Position numbers and translations under genes: made by a program. Below are positions 26,104 through 34,464 of a stretch of DNA of 64,000 bases, in pieces. This DNA comes from Chitinophagaceae bacterium (lineage in GTDB: Bacteria > Bacteroidota > Bacteroidia > Chitinophagales > Chitinophagaceae), in NCBI GenBank assembly GCA_016706055.1, contig JADJKL010000011.1:62001-126000 (forward strand), in the 5' to 3' direction. The number at the start of each line of letters is the position of its first letter. The first letter of the stretch is position 1. The notes under the pieces are model-generated. The model saw only the letters and a list, made by a program, of their open reading frames with translations. It did no database searches and had not been told where the DNA came from.

Positions 26104-27099
26104 TTAATTATCGTAATTAATCGGCACTTTTTCGTTCTCCTTCTTTTTATTCTTATCGCTTTTTTCCTGTAGTTTCTTCTCGTCCCTGTTCCCTTTTGCA
26201 TCTAAAATGGGATCTTCATTCGGAGCTTGCCCATCTTGTAATTTAAAGGTGAACACTTTATTGATGTGTACCCATTTGCCATTTTCCCATTTAAAACCTT
26301 CCTGATCCCCATCGGGAATAAAAGTCCAGGGTAATTCAGGTTGGTCAGTTTCGGAAATAAGATGATCAACTAAAATCATTTCTTCTTCGGGAATATAATT
26401 GACCAGAATTCTAGCACCTTTTTTAAACTCTAACCCAAATCTGTATTTTGGCGGTAGTGGAATTGAATCTTTTTCATATGTGAAAAATGGCCCACCAAAA
26501 ACAGGTTCTCTTTTTTCGTTAAAGGTTAGTACTTCAATCCACTTCATACTGCTTTGTACTCCGAAGGGGTCAAAGCCAAATAAGGTATAGAAATTTTTCC
26601 CCTTGTACTGTGTCTTTACCATATTATAATACATGGCGCCTATCCAATTACTTCTTGTACGGACAGAATCTTCCGCCTTTGCTGTAAATTCAGAAACATC
26701 CCGAAGTGGAAACAATCTTAAAGAACCATCAGCTGTTCTCATTTGGATAGCACCCCGTTGCCTTGAGTAATAATCGTCGTAAGTAAGACTCCAGGTGATA
26801 ATGCGGAAAGAAGTGTCGGGAGAATATATTTTAGAAATACCCAAAACAGAATCGAAAGGGTAGTAGAAGGAGTTTTTTACCAATAATGCCCTTACTAAAA
26901 CTTTAGTAAAAACGCTGTCAGATACCATCCGGTCTTCCTGTAGGGTGTCCGTATTTAGGTAATATGAATATTCTTTTAGGGTATCTTCTTTTGCCTGAAG
27001 CTTTTTCATGTCGGCTGCAGCTATTTTTTGTGCAAATGTGGCCTGCGAAAAAGAAAGCAGAATAAATAGAGCAAGGAAGAAGAAGGAATATTTTTTCAC
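26104..27099 (-). CDS. Secreted hypothetical protein
   Basis: A 331-residue protein with a signal peptide ending ATFAQ. The mature part is rich in aromatic and charged residues with no motif I recognise (SFRIITWSLTYDDYYSRQRGAIQM, GKNFYTLFGFDPF). The C-terminus is lysine-rich and disordered. It lies 47 bp upstream of the permease in the same direction, but its promoter seems separate. It looks like a Chitinophagaceae-type conserved protein of unknown function. Confidence 0.7.
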   Translation of the reverse strand: MKKYSFFFLALFILLSFSQATFAQKIAAADMKKLQAKEDTLKEYSYYLNTDTLQEDRMVSDSVFTKVLVRALLVKNSFYYPFDSVLGISKIYSPDTSFRIITWSLTYDDYYSRQRGAIQMRTADGSLRLFPLRDVSEFTAKAEDSVRTRSNWIGAMYYNMVKTQYKGKNFYTLFGFDPFGVQSSMKWIEVLTFNEKREPVFGGPFFTYEKDSIPLPPKYRFGLEFKKGARILVNYIPEEEMILVDHLISETDQPELPWTFIPDGDQEGFKWENGKWVHINKVFTFKLQDGQAPNEDPILDAKGNRDEKKLQEKSDKNKKKENEKVPINYDN

Positions 27100-27228
27100 C
27101 GGATGAATTTTGAATTTATAAGCTAAGTTACGACTTCATACAGATGCTTAACAAGGTAGACCAGTTGCACCTTTAAATAGTGATTAAGTTGGCTAAACGA
27201 AAAAAGCCGACAAAAATTTTATAATGAT

Positions 27229-28527
27229 TTATAAAGCTTTGACAAAATCCGATAGTGAATCGAACCGGCAATCAATATCTTGGTGTGGAAAAGGGGTTTC
27301 GGGGTTGGTAGTGGCAACAAACACGGTGTACATACCGGCATTTTTTCCCATTTGCATATCAGAAAGCTTATTACCTACAAGTATTGATTTAGAAAAATCT
27401 ATATCAGGAAAGTCTGTTTTGGCTTGAAAGGCCATTCCGGGGTTTGGTTTTCTAAGCGAATCATTATTATCTAAGGAAGTCGCATAATAAATTCCATCAA
27501 TTCTACCTCCAACTTCTTCAATAGCTTTATTCATTTTATTGTGAATAGCTGAAAGGTCATTTACTGACATTAGACCTTTGCCAACACCTCGCTGATTAGT
27601 TACAACAATTATGTGGCGGAATAATTCAGTAAGTTTTTTGAACAATTCTGGAGCACCTTTCATAAAAACAAATTCATCAGCATTGAAAATATAGCTTCCA
27701 ATCTTATCCTCATTAATTACTCCATCCCGGTCCAAAAACAGCGTCCAGCTTTTATCTATTGCTTTCAAATCAAGTGGTGGCTTTGCAAAATCAGTTTGTG
27801 CTTTGTTATAATCTTCAGGGATTCCTATATCAATAAAATATTCATCTTGCACTGAGCCAAACAGCCTGAATTGTTGAGTTTCCAAAAAGTCCTTTTCAAA
27901 AGAAAATTTTGCAGGCCATTCAGTTTCAAGAAATGATTTTACGTTTAATAGATAAGTGCCGCCATTGATATTGCCTTGTTTACAAAATTCCTTTTCCTGA
28001 AAATTTGTAATGGCATTTTGTTCATTTACTTCAACAATGCCATAGCGGTCAAAATCAGCCATTGGTTTTAAAGCCAAAGTTGCATCTGCTGCATTCTCAT
28101 AGTGAACTGCAGCTAATTTTTCAATATCAATTTTGAAAATTGTATCACCGTTGGTGATTAGTACATTCTCTTCAGTTGCTTTGGTACAAGCTAATTGGAT
28201 AGCACCACCAGTTCCCAATGGTTCTTCTTCTATAGTACATTCATAATTGAGTGTAGAAAATTGATTGGTCAAATATTCCTGAATCACTTCATGCCTGTAA
28301 CCCAGCGAGAAAATAAATTTTTCAATTCCCTGGCTTCTCAGATAATTGATTACATAAAAAAGAAAAGGCCGCCCTGCAACAGGTGCCATGCACTTTGGTA
28401 AATCGGGAACTGCATCCCGAAGTCTTGTTCCTAAACCGCCTGCTAAAATAATTGCTTCTTTAATGCCCCCAAACCCCCTAAAGGGGGCTTTCGAAGAGTC
28501 TTTATAATTTGAGGTTTCATTATACAT
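27229..28527 (-). CDS. Bifunctional heptose-1-P guanylyltransferase / heptose-1,7-bisP phosphatase
   Basis: A 432-residue fusion. The N-terminal domain is a sugar-nucleotide pyrophosphorylase (LAGGLGTRLR, then LPKCMAPVAGRPFLFYVI) of the HddC type. The C-terminal domain is a HAD phosphatase of the GmhB type (FLDRDGVINEDK, VVTNQRGVGKG, KPNPGMAF, LVGNKLSDMQMG). With GmhA and HddA next door it completes GDP-D-glycero-alpha-D-manno-heptose synthesis. The first 23 residues are not part of the enzyme: SKAPFRGFGG is encoded by a repeat element, and homologues start at MKEAIILAGG-like sequence, here IKEAIILAGG. Confidence 0.88.
   Translation of the reverse strand: MYNETSNYKDSSKAPFRGFGGIKEAIILAGGLGTRLRDAVPDLPKCMAPVAGRPFLFYVINYLRSQGIEKFIFSLGYRHEVIQEYLTNQFSTLNYECTIEEEPLGTGGAIQLACTKATEENVLITNGDTIFKIDIEKLAAVHYENAADATLALKPMADFDRYGIVEVNEQNAITNFQEKEFCKQGNINGGTYLLNVKSFLETEWPAKFSFEKDFLETQQFRLFGSVQDEYFIDIGIPEDYNKAQTDFAKPPLDLKAIDKSWTLFLDRDGVINEDKIGSYIFNADEFVFMKGAPELFKKLTELFRHIIVVTNQRGVGKGLMSVNDLSAIHNKMNKAIEEVGGRIDGIYYATSLDNNDSLRKPNPGMAFQAKTDFPDIDFSKSILVGNKLSDMQMGKNAGMYTVFVATTNPETPFPHQDIDCRFDSLSDFVKAL
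28465..28491. repeat. C-run/G-run palindromic repeat in the hddC-gmhB 5' end
   Basis: GCCCCC, spacer, CCCCC, TAAA, GGGGGC forms a GC-rich hairpin in AT-rich DNA. It is a familiar dispersed Bacteroidota intergenic repeat type. Here it lies inside the open frame and encodes KAPFRGFGG just before the true enzyme domain. Confidence 0.65.
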
Positions 28528-28551
28528 AGAGTAGTCAATAATTTCACCCCG

Positions 28552-29160
28552 TTAGGCCCGCCCGGATGATCCGTTCGGACGGGGGATGGGGGCAAATACT
28601 TTCTCTTCTACCAACTGACAAATAATATGGCCAATAGTAATATGAGATTCTTGAATTCTTGTTGTATCAGATGAAGGAATGTTTATTAAATAATCACTTA
28701 ACGATTTCATTTGCCCTCCGCTCATTCCTGTAAAGCTAACTGTATGAATTTTTTTTTCTCTTGCAGCTTCAAATGCCTTAATAATATTGGTTGAATTGCC
28801 AGACGTAGAAAGTCCAATCAACACATCACCTTTTTCACCAATACCTTCAATCATTCTTGAATACACAACATCAAATCCATAATCATTTGCTACAGCAGTC
28901 AGGTAAGAGGTGTTGCAATGCAATGCTTCAGCAGGTAAAGCTTTCCTATCGGTATAAAAGCGGCCAGAGAATTCCGCAGCAAGATGTTGTGCATCTGCAG
29001 CACTACCACCGTTACCACAAAAATATACTCTGTTGCCATTTTTAAAAGCACCAGTGATTAACCCAACTACTTTTTCAATAGTAGATAACAGTTCCTCATT
29101 TTTTAGAATCTCCTGCTTCGTATTTATTGAAGCCTGAATTATATCTCTAATTTTTTCCAT
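28552..29160 (-). CDS. gmhA: Sedoheptulose-7-phosphate isomerase
   Basis: A 202-residue SIS-domain protein. It has CGNGGSAADAQHLAAEFSGRF, GLSTSGNSTNIIKAFE and ESHITIGHIICQLVEEKVF, the GmhA pattern including the active-site Glu and His. It converts sedoheptulose 7-phosphate to D-glycero-D-manno-heptose 7-phosphate, the first step of the pathway encoded here. The last residues (PRPNGSSGRA) come from a palindromic repeat that has replaced the native C-terminus. Confidence 0.92.
   Translation of the reverse strand: MEKIRDIIQASINTKQEILKNEELLSTIEKVVGLITGAFKNGNRVYFCGNGGSAADAQHLAAEFSGRFYTDRKALPAEALHCNTSYLTAVANDYGFDVVYSRMIEGIGEKGDVLIGLSTSGNSTNIIKAFEAAREKKIHTVSFTGMSGGQMKSLSDYLINIPSSDTTRIQESHITIGHIICQLVEEKVFAPIPRPNGSSGRA
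28556..28585. repeat. REP palindrome forming the gmhA C-terminus
   Basis: Read on the minus strand it runs CCCGTCCGAACGG, ATCATCCGGGCGGGC. The same pattern (CCCGTCCGG...CATCCGGGCAGG) occurs at 53851-53876, so this is a dispersed element. It supplies the last ten codons of gmhA just before TAA. Confidence 0.7.
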
Positions 29161-29199
29161 AGTTATTTAGTTATCCTAAAGCTAATTACTGTTTTCAAC

Positions 29200-29231
29200 T
29201 TCCCATTCATTATTCACCATTGCCTATTCAC
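29200..29231. repeat. Heptamer array (TCAYYAT units)
   Basis: Four to five degenerate 7-bp units in a row: TTCCCAT, TCATTAT, TCACCAT, TGCCTAT, TCAC. The array ends two bases before the hddA stop codon and fills most of the hddA-gmhA gap. Confidence 0.5.
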
Positions 29232-29232
29232 T

Positions 29233-30255
29233 TTAAATCGTCCATGTCTTCAACCCATGCTCCACAAATTGGTAATTCTTACTATAACCGCCAAATTTTT
29301 CCAGCCGTTGCATCACCGTATATTTTGCATTCCCTGGACAATAAAAAATCATAAAGCCTCCGCCGCCAGCACCAGAAATCTTCCCACCAGTAGCACCTGC
29401 TTTTTTTGCTGTTTCATAAATTTCTTCCATCAGTGGATTGCTGATGCCATCAGCCATTTTTCTTTTTTGCTGAAAGCCGTAATCCAGAATATCACCAACT
29501 TCATTCAGCTTGCCCATCAGTAATGCTTCTTTCATTCGTTGTGCCTGCTCTTTCAATTGGTGCATGGCTTCAATCGACTTTTCTTTTTTATCTGTTACGT
29601 TTTTGCTTTGTTTTTTAATAAGTTCAGCAGACTCTCTATTCGTCGCTGTATAATATAACACCAAGTTGTTTTCTAATTCAAACAAATGCTGTTGTTTTAC
29701 CCGAAGCGGATTCACAATTACTTTATCATCTGCATAGAACTCCATAAAATTTACGCCACCGAATGTAGCCGCATATTGATCTTGTTTACCACCAGCAAGT
29801 TTCAAATCATTTCTTTCAATATCATAGGCGTAATGTGCCATATCATATTCACCCAATGGCAAACGAAGCATTTCGGTAAAAGCACCAAGAATTGCAACCA
29901 CTAATGTAGACGAAGTACCTAACCCTGAACCAGCTGGGGCATCAACAAATGTTGACAAACGAAAACCTTGTTCTTTTAAATCGTAATCTTTTTGAATTCG
30001 GTTATATACACCTTTCAGCAAGTCTAATTTTCCATTAATAGGTAATTCTTTAGCCCAATCAAATTCCTCTCGTTCATTTCTATCCAAGGCTTCCAGTACA
30101 ATTTTCTTTTCATCGTTTGGTTCCAATGTAGCATTTGCATACAGCGAAATTGTTGCATTCAATATTGCTCCGCCAAACAAATCACTATAAGGACTCACAT
30201 CTGTGCCACCACCAGCCAATCCAATCCGCAATGGAGCTTTACTTCTATATATCAT
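29233..30255 (-). CDS. hddA: D-glycero-alpha-D-manno-heptose-7-phosphate kinase (GHMP)
   Basis: A 340-residue GHMP kinase: GLAGGGTDVSPY at the start, the ATP loop PAGSGLGTSSTL, and GGKISGAGGGGFM near the C-terminus. It phosphorylates heptose 7-phosphate at C1 to the alpha 1,7-bisphosphate. The neighbouring gmhA and hddC-gmhB fix the substrate better than the sequence alone, since related kinases act on fucose or other sugars. Upstream, 30256-30395 holds REP-like repeats. Confidence 0.9.
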   Translation of the reverse strand: MIYRSKAPLRIGLAGGGTDVSPYSDLFGGAILNATISLYANATLEPNDEKKIVLEALDRNEREEFDWAKELPINGKLDLLKGVYNRIQKDYDLKEQGFRLSTFVDAPAGSGLGTSSTLVVAILGAFTEMLRLPLGEYDMAHYAYDIERNDLKLAGGKQDQYAATFGGVNFMEFYADDKVIVNPLRVKQQHLFELENNLVLYYTATNRESAELIKKQSKNVTDKKEKSIEAMHQLKEQAQRMKEALLMGKLNEVGDILDYGFQQKRKMADGISNPLMEEIYETAKKAGATGGKISGAGGGGFMIFYCPGNAKYTVMQRLEKFGGYSKNYQFVEHGLKTWTI

Positions 30256-30312
30256 CTTCCTTTTATTATTTTGATTTTTAGTTTTACTCCGTAGCTTTTA
30301 GCGAAGGAGTAG

Positions 30313-30345
30313 TTTACCCACCGAAATTTAATATGGAGGTGGGCT
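30313..30345. repeat. REP-like imperfect palindrome
   Basis: TTACCCACC at 30314 pairs with GGTGGGCT at 30338-30345 around an AT-rich centre. The outer bases (AGCCCA...TGGGTAA on the minus strand) match the palindrome at 15806-15831 beside the RAYT gene. It is followed by a TTTCGTTGCGTCGCAC stretch that resembles dispersed-repeat sequence rather than a gene. Confidence 0.5.
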
Positions 30346-30395
30346 GCATTGCTACTATCAACTTTCGTTGCGTCGCACTCTTGTACTGCATATCA

Positions 30396-31523
30396 TTACT
30401 CAGCAAGACTTCGAATAGCTTTTACAAGATTTGACCAGCTGTACTTCTGTTTTTCATTGCGAAGATGAGGAATAAAAAACTGTTCGCCTAATTCATAGAA
30501 TTTAAGAATGCCATCTGCAATATCTTGTGGATTTGGCTCAACAACCAACCCTACTTTCTCATGCGGAACCAGAAAAGGTAAACCGCCAACATTTGTAACT
30601 ACCATTGGCTTTTCAAAATGATAGGCGAGGGGAGTTACACCACTTTGTGTCGCATTTTTATATGGTTGTATCACTGCATCAGCAGCACATAAATAATATT
30701 TTACTTCACTGTCGGGAATGAAATCGGTTTTTAAAATTAATTGATCTTTTATGCCCAGTTTTTCTATCTGTTCATTGTAAGTTTTGGCATCTTCATAATA
30801 TTCCCCTGCAACCAATAGTTTAATACCGAATTTTTTTATTCTTTCGTCTGCCATTGCTTCATATAGCAAATCAAGACCTTTGTATTTGCGAATGAATCCA
30901 AAGAACAATATTATTTTCTCTTCTTTAGTAAGATTTAATTTCTCTCTTGCTTCTTCTTTTGAAATTATTTCTCCAAAATTATCATACAAAGGATGCGAAA
31001 CTAAAATGGCTGGTTTGGTTTTTTGAAACAACCGTAGGTCACTCATCACTTTTTCACTCATCGTAATAAATGCATCGCAGCTTTTCAGAAAATATTTGGT
31101 GAATAGTTTGTCGCCAATTCTTTTTTCATGCGGGATGATATTATCTGCAATACAAATAATTTTTGTGTGTTTGTTCTTTCTTACTTTTCTTCAAATGGTT
31201 CCTAGTGCTGGCCCCATAAAAGGTAGCCAGAAGCGAACAATGATAATATCAGCATTTTCTTTTCTTAATCTGTTGCCAATCTTTATCCAATTAAACGGAT
31301 TAATTGAGTTAATAACAGAGTGTATAGCCAGGTTTTCAGGAGCTGGTTCGTCACTGTATTGTGTTTTACCTGGGAATAAGAAGGAGGGATATTGTAGCGA
31401 GAACGAATAAATAGAACAGTCATGTCCTTCATCAATGAATTCTTTAGCCAATCGTTGATTGAAAGTAGCCAATCCTCCCCGTAGCGGATGCCCGGGCCCT
31501 ATGATGATGACTTTTGCCATCAC
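30396..31523 (-). CDS. Glycosyltransferase family 4 with in-frame TGA
   Basis: A 375-codon GT-B enzyme interrupted by TGA at 31191-31193. The phase is the same on both sides, and the interval reads RKVRKNKHTKIICIADN and HEKRIGDKLFTKYFLKS, a natural continuation. N-terminal GPGHPLRGGLATFNQRLAKEF and C-terminal LFFGFIRKYKGLDLL and VIQPYKNATQSGVTPLAYHF are intact. So this is a nonsense change (or a base error), not a frameshift. The start overlaps the GT2 stop at 31520 by 4 bp. Confidence 0.85.
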
Positions 31524-32461
31524 AAACCTGTTTTCGTTTCTATTAAATAAGAATTACGGTTTGGCGAATTGCGGGAAATTAGTTCACCTATAAAACCTGC
31601 TAAGAAGAGTTGCATTCCTATAATTAAAGAAGTAAGTGCAAGAAAAAAACCTGGACGATTAGTCAGCGCAAAACTGCTGTCCATAATTTTGGAGATAATC
31701 AGGTATAACGAAATTCCTAAACCAGCCAGAAAGAAGAATGTACCCCACAGCCCGAAGAAGTGCATTGGACGTTTAGAAAATTTGCCTACAAAAGTGATAC
31801 ATAGTAAGTCTAAAAAACCATTTACAAATCTTCTCCAGCCAAATTTAGATACACCATATTTTCTTGCACGGTGTTCTACTACTTTCTCACCAATTTTTTT
31901 AAAGCCAGCCCATTTTGCCAGCACAGGAATATAGCGGTGCATTTCGCCATACACTTCTACGCCTTTCACTACTCTCTTGCTATAAGCTTTTAATCCGCAG
32001 TTGAAGTCATGTAGTTTAATACCAGAAACTTTTCTTGTTACAGCATTAAAAAACTTGGAAGGAATATTTTTGGTCAGTGTATTATCGTAACGTTTCTTTT
32101 TCCAGCCGCTCACCATGTCAAAGCCACCTTCCACAATCATTTTTCTTAAGTCAGGGATTTCTTCTGGGCTGTCTTGTAAATCTGCATCCATTGTAATAAT
32201 TACATCACCTGAAGCAGCCTGAAAGGCAACATTCAGTCCGGCAGATTTTCCATAGTTGCGTTGGAATTTTATGCCTTTTATATTAGAATTTTTCGAACGA
32301 AGATGTTCAATAATCTCCCAGGAATTATCGCTGCTGCCATCATCTACAAATATCACTTCATAGCTGAAATTGTTTTCATCCATTACTTTTTCAATCCATG
32401 CCGTTAATTCCGGCAACGATTCTGCTTCATCAATAAGCGGTATTACAATTGATAAGTCCAT
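31520..32461 (-). CDS. DPM1/ArnC-like family 2 glycosyltransferase
   Basis: A 313-residue enzyme with an N-terminal GT2 domain (SIVIPLIDEAESLPELTAWIE, FVDDGSSDNSW, DVIITMDADLQDSPEEIP) and two C-terminal membrane helices (about 232-256 and 268-293). It resembles polyprenyl-phosphate glycosyltransferases that load a sugar on undecaprenyl phosphate. The QRNYGKSAGLN motif is conserved. It directly abuts the DUF4199 gene, with ATG following TAA. Confidence 0.9.
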   Translation of the reverse strand: MDLSIVIPLIDEAESLPELTAWIEKVMDENNFSYEVIFVDDGSSDNSWEIIEHLRSKNSNIKGIKFQRNYGKSAGLNVAFQAASGDVIITMDADLQDSPEEIPDLRKMIVEGGFDMVSGWKKKRYDNTLTKNIPSKFFNAVTRKVSGIKLHDFNCGLKAYSKRVVKGVEVYGEMHRYIPVLAKWAGFKKIGEKVVEHRARKYGVSKFGWRRFVNGFLDLLCITFVGKFSKRPMHFFGLWGTFFFLAGLGISLYLIISKIMDSSFALTNRPGFFLALTSLIIGMQLFLAGFIGELISRNSPNRNSYLIETKTGL

Positions 32462-32952
32462 TTATTCTTTTCTCTTAATTAAAAAGACGGATATAGCAGC
32501 AGTTACTGCCACTCCAATTATCAAATATCCGAAAATAGAACCATAAACAACAGCCATATTGTATGCCTTTTATAACTATGGGTAGCTTCTTCAATTTCAT
32601 CAGGTGTTTTCGAACTGTTTTTTTCTGCTAATAATTGTTCCTTATACGCTATTGCAGATTCCTCAGCAAATTCCGGATGTGAATAGTTAAAGATGCCATA
32701 GAATAATGCCATTATTAATGTAACAACAATAAAGCATCGGAATCCCTGATTGAAAAGATTTCCAAAACTTCCAGTATAAGCAATTGTTTGACGAAAAGTG
32801 ACTAATGTCCAGACTATGCCCAACGCATAAATAGCATATACTGCATATTGAAGTCTTGCATCTGCATCTTTACCAATATTAAAAATCAGCAGGATCATAC
32901 CTATCATTAATGCAGCGGTTATTATTCCTTTTATTGCTGGTGAAATCTTCAT
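32462..32952 (-). CDS. DUF4199-type membrane protein (frameshifted)
   Basis: The open frame from 32952 ends early in SYKRHTIWLLFMVLFSDI. Adding one A in the T4 run at 32568-32571 (minus-strand TATAAAAGG) gives SYKKAYNMAVVYGSIFGYLI, then a membrane helix and a KRKE end at 32462, exactly before the next ATG. The whole protein of about 163 residues has four membrane helices, as in DUF4199. Members are often next to a DPM1-like glycosyltransferase in Bacteroidota. Function unknown. Confidence 0.82.
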
Positions 32953-32970
32953 TCAGTTATTAGTTATTTT

Positions 32971-34231
32971 TTAGGAAAGGGAAACTTTATTTCCGTTGAT
33001 GATGCCTGCAACTTTACCAGTCAGTTCTTTTCCGATAAATGGAGAGTTTTTAGATTTGGATAAAATATCTTTTTCGGTAACAGTCCATTTTTTCCTGGTT
33101 CAAATAAGGTAATGCAAGCTTTACTTCCTTCTTTTATACTTGCTTCTTCAAGGTTGAATAGTTTTCTTGGATTTACACTAAGCAGTTCAACCCATCTTTC
33201 TTGTTTCACTTCAGGTAATGCTGTGCATAAAACCCCGTAAGCAGTTTCAAGTCCTATCATTCCAAATTTTGCATATTCAAATTCTAATACTTTGCTATCG
33301 TATTCATGTGGCAGATGGTGCGTTGCGATGCAGTCAACCGTTCCGTCTGCAATTCCTTTTTGCAATGCTTCTCTGTCTGCTTTATTCCGGAGCGGAAGGT
33401 TTACTTTAAGATTAGTATCGTAGCTAACCATATCCTCATCACAAAAGAAAAGATGATATGGCGTAACAGAACAACTAACTGCTGTGCCACCTTCTTTTCC
33501 TCGCTTAATATATTCCAACGATTTCTTTGTTGTTACTCCGGTGAAATGCATTCTAGATTCAGCATATCTTGTCAGCTTAATATCTCTAGCTACAATTAAT
33601 TCTTCAGCCATGGCTGGTTTTCCCGGTAATCCTAATTGAGTAGATACAATTCCTTCATTCATCAATCCATGAGGGTTAATACTTTTGTCATCCGGCAGTT
33701 GAATCAATATTCCTTCAAATGCTTTTACATATTGTAAAGCCTTTACAAGCAATCCTGCTGTTTGCACTCCGTTTATTCCATCACTAAAGGCAACAGCACC
33801 GCTGGCTTTCATATCATACATCTCTGCAAGTTCTTCGCCTTTTGTTTTTTTGTAATAGCACCAATTGGATGAATTGTAACAGGAAGTGATTTTGTTTTTT
33901 GAACAATATATTCTACTCCTGATTTATTATGAATGACCGGATTTGTATTTGGAATTACAAACACATCTGTATAACCACCGGCCGCCGCTGCCGCTGCACC
34001 TGTTTCTAATGTTTCTTTAAATTCATATCCAGGATCAGCAAAATTGGCAAATACATCCACCCAACCTGGCGATGCATGAAGACCGGGAATATCAATTACC
34101 TGATTGGCATTGTCAGTTATCTTCTTATCAATTTTAAGAATAACACCGTTTTCAATAAAAATATCTGCTGTTTGCCCGTTGAAGGGAGAAGAAGAATCAA
34201 CTATATTGGCTTGCTTAATGAGTATTGTCAT
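32971..34231 (-). CDS. Dihydroorotase-like amidohydrolase lacking HxH (two frameshifts)
   Basis: A type I dihydroorotase fold of about 420 residues across three phases. Breaks are the T7 run at 33845-33851 (repair gives AITKKTKGEELAEMYDMKASGAV) and the T6 run at 33088-33093 (repair gives EPGKKWTVTEKDIL and a C-terminus INGNKVSLS). The zinc motif DxHxH is DVFANFADPG here, and the usual ATDHAPH block is ATHHLPHE. It therefore looks like a non-catalytic PyrC-prime-type partner of aspartate transcarbamoylase rather than an active enzyme. It heads the operon that runs down to hddC-gmhB. Confidence 0.85.
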
Positions 34232-34325
34232 TAAGGAGCGAAGTTAAAGGTTGTTTTTGGTACAGAAAAATAGCAAAATGACTTACTTTTAGCCCTTATT
34301 AAATGCTCTTTGGAGTATTTATGTT

Positions 34326-34399
34326 CGGGACGTAGCGCAGTCCGGTAGCGTACCAGGCTGGGGGTCTGGGGGTCGCAAGTTCGAATCTTGTCGTCCCGA
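34326..34399 (+). tRNA. tRNA-Pro (anticodon GGG)
   Basis: A 74-nt cloverleaf. Acceptor CGGGACG pairs with CGTCCCG, discriminator A. The D arm is GCGCAGTCCGGTAGCGT. The anticodon stem CCAGG/TCTGG encloses CTGGGGG, giving anticodon GGG. The T arm is GCAAGTTCGAATCTTGT with the TTCGAAT loop. CCA is not encoded. Confidence 0.95.
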
Positions 34400-34418
34400 C
34401 TAAATCGGGAAATTTTTT

Positions 34419-34456
34419 AAAAGGGCAGCCATTTTAAAAATGTGGCTGCCCTTTTT
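34419..34456. terminator. Bidirectional terminator between tRNA-Pro and the AsmA-like gene
   Basis: AAAAGGGCAGCCA pairs with TGGCTGCCCTTTT around an AT-rich loop, with A-rich and T-rich flanks, so it can serve the tRNA on the plus strand and the AsmA-like gene on the minus strand. Confidence 0.8.
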
Positions 34457-34464
34457 ATTAGTAA

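Noticed and set aside
34326..34399. tRNA-Pro as an integration site for a genomic island
   Set aside because: No integrase nearby and no duplicate of the tRNA 3' end was noticed within the window.
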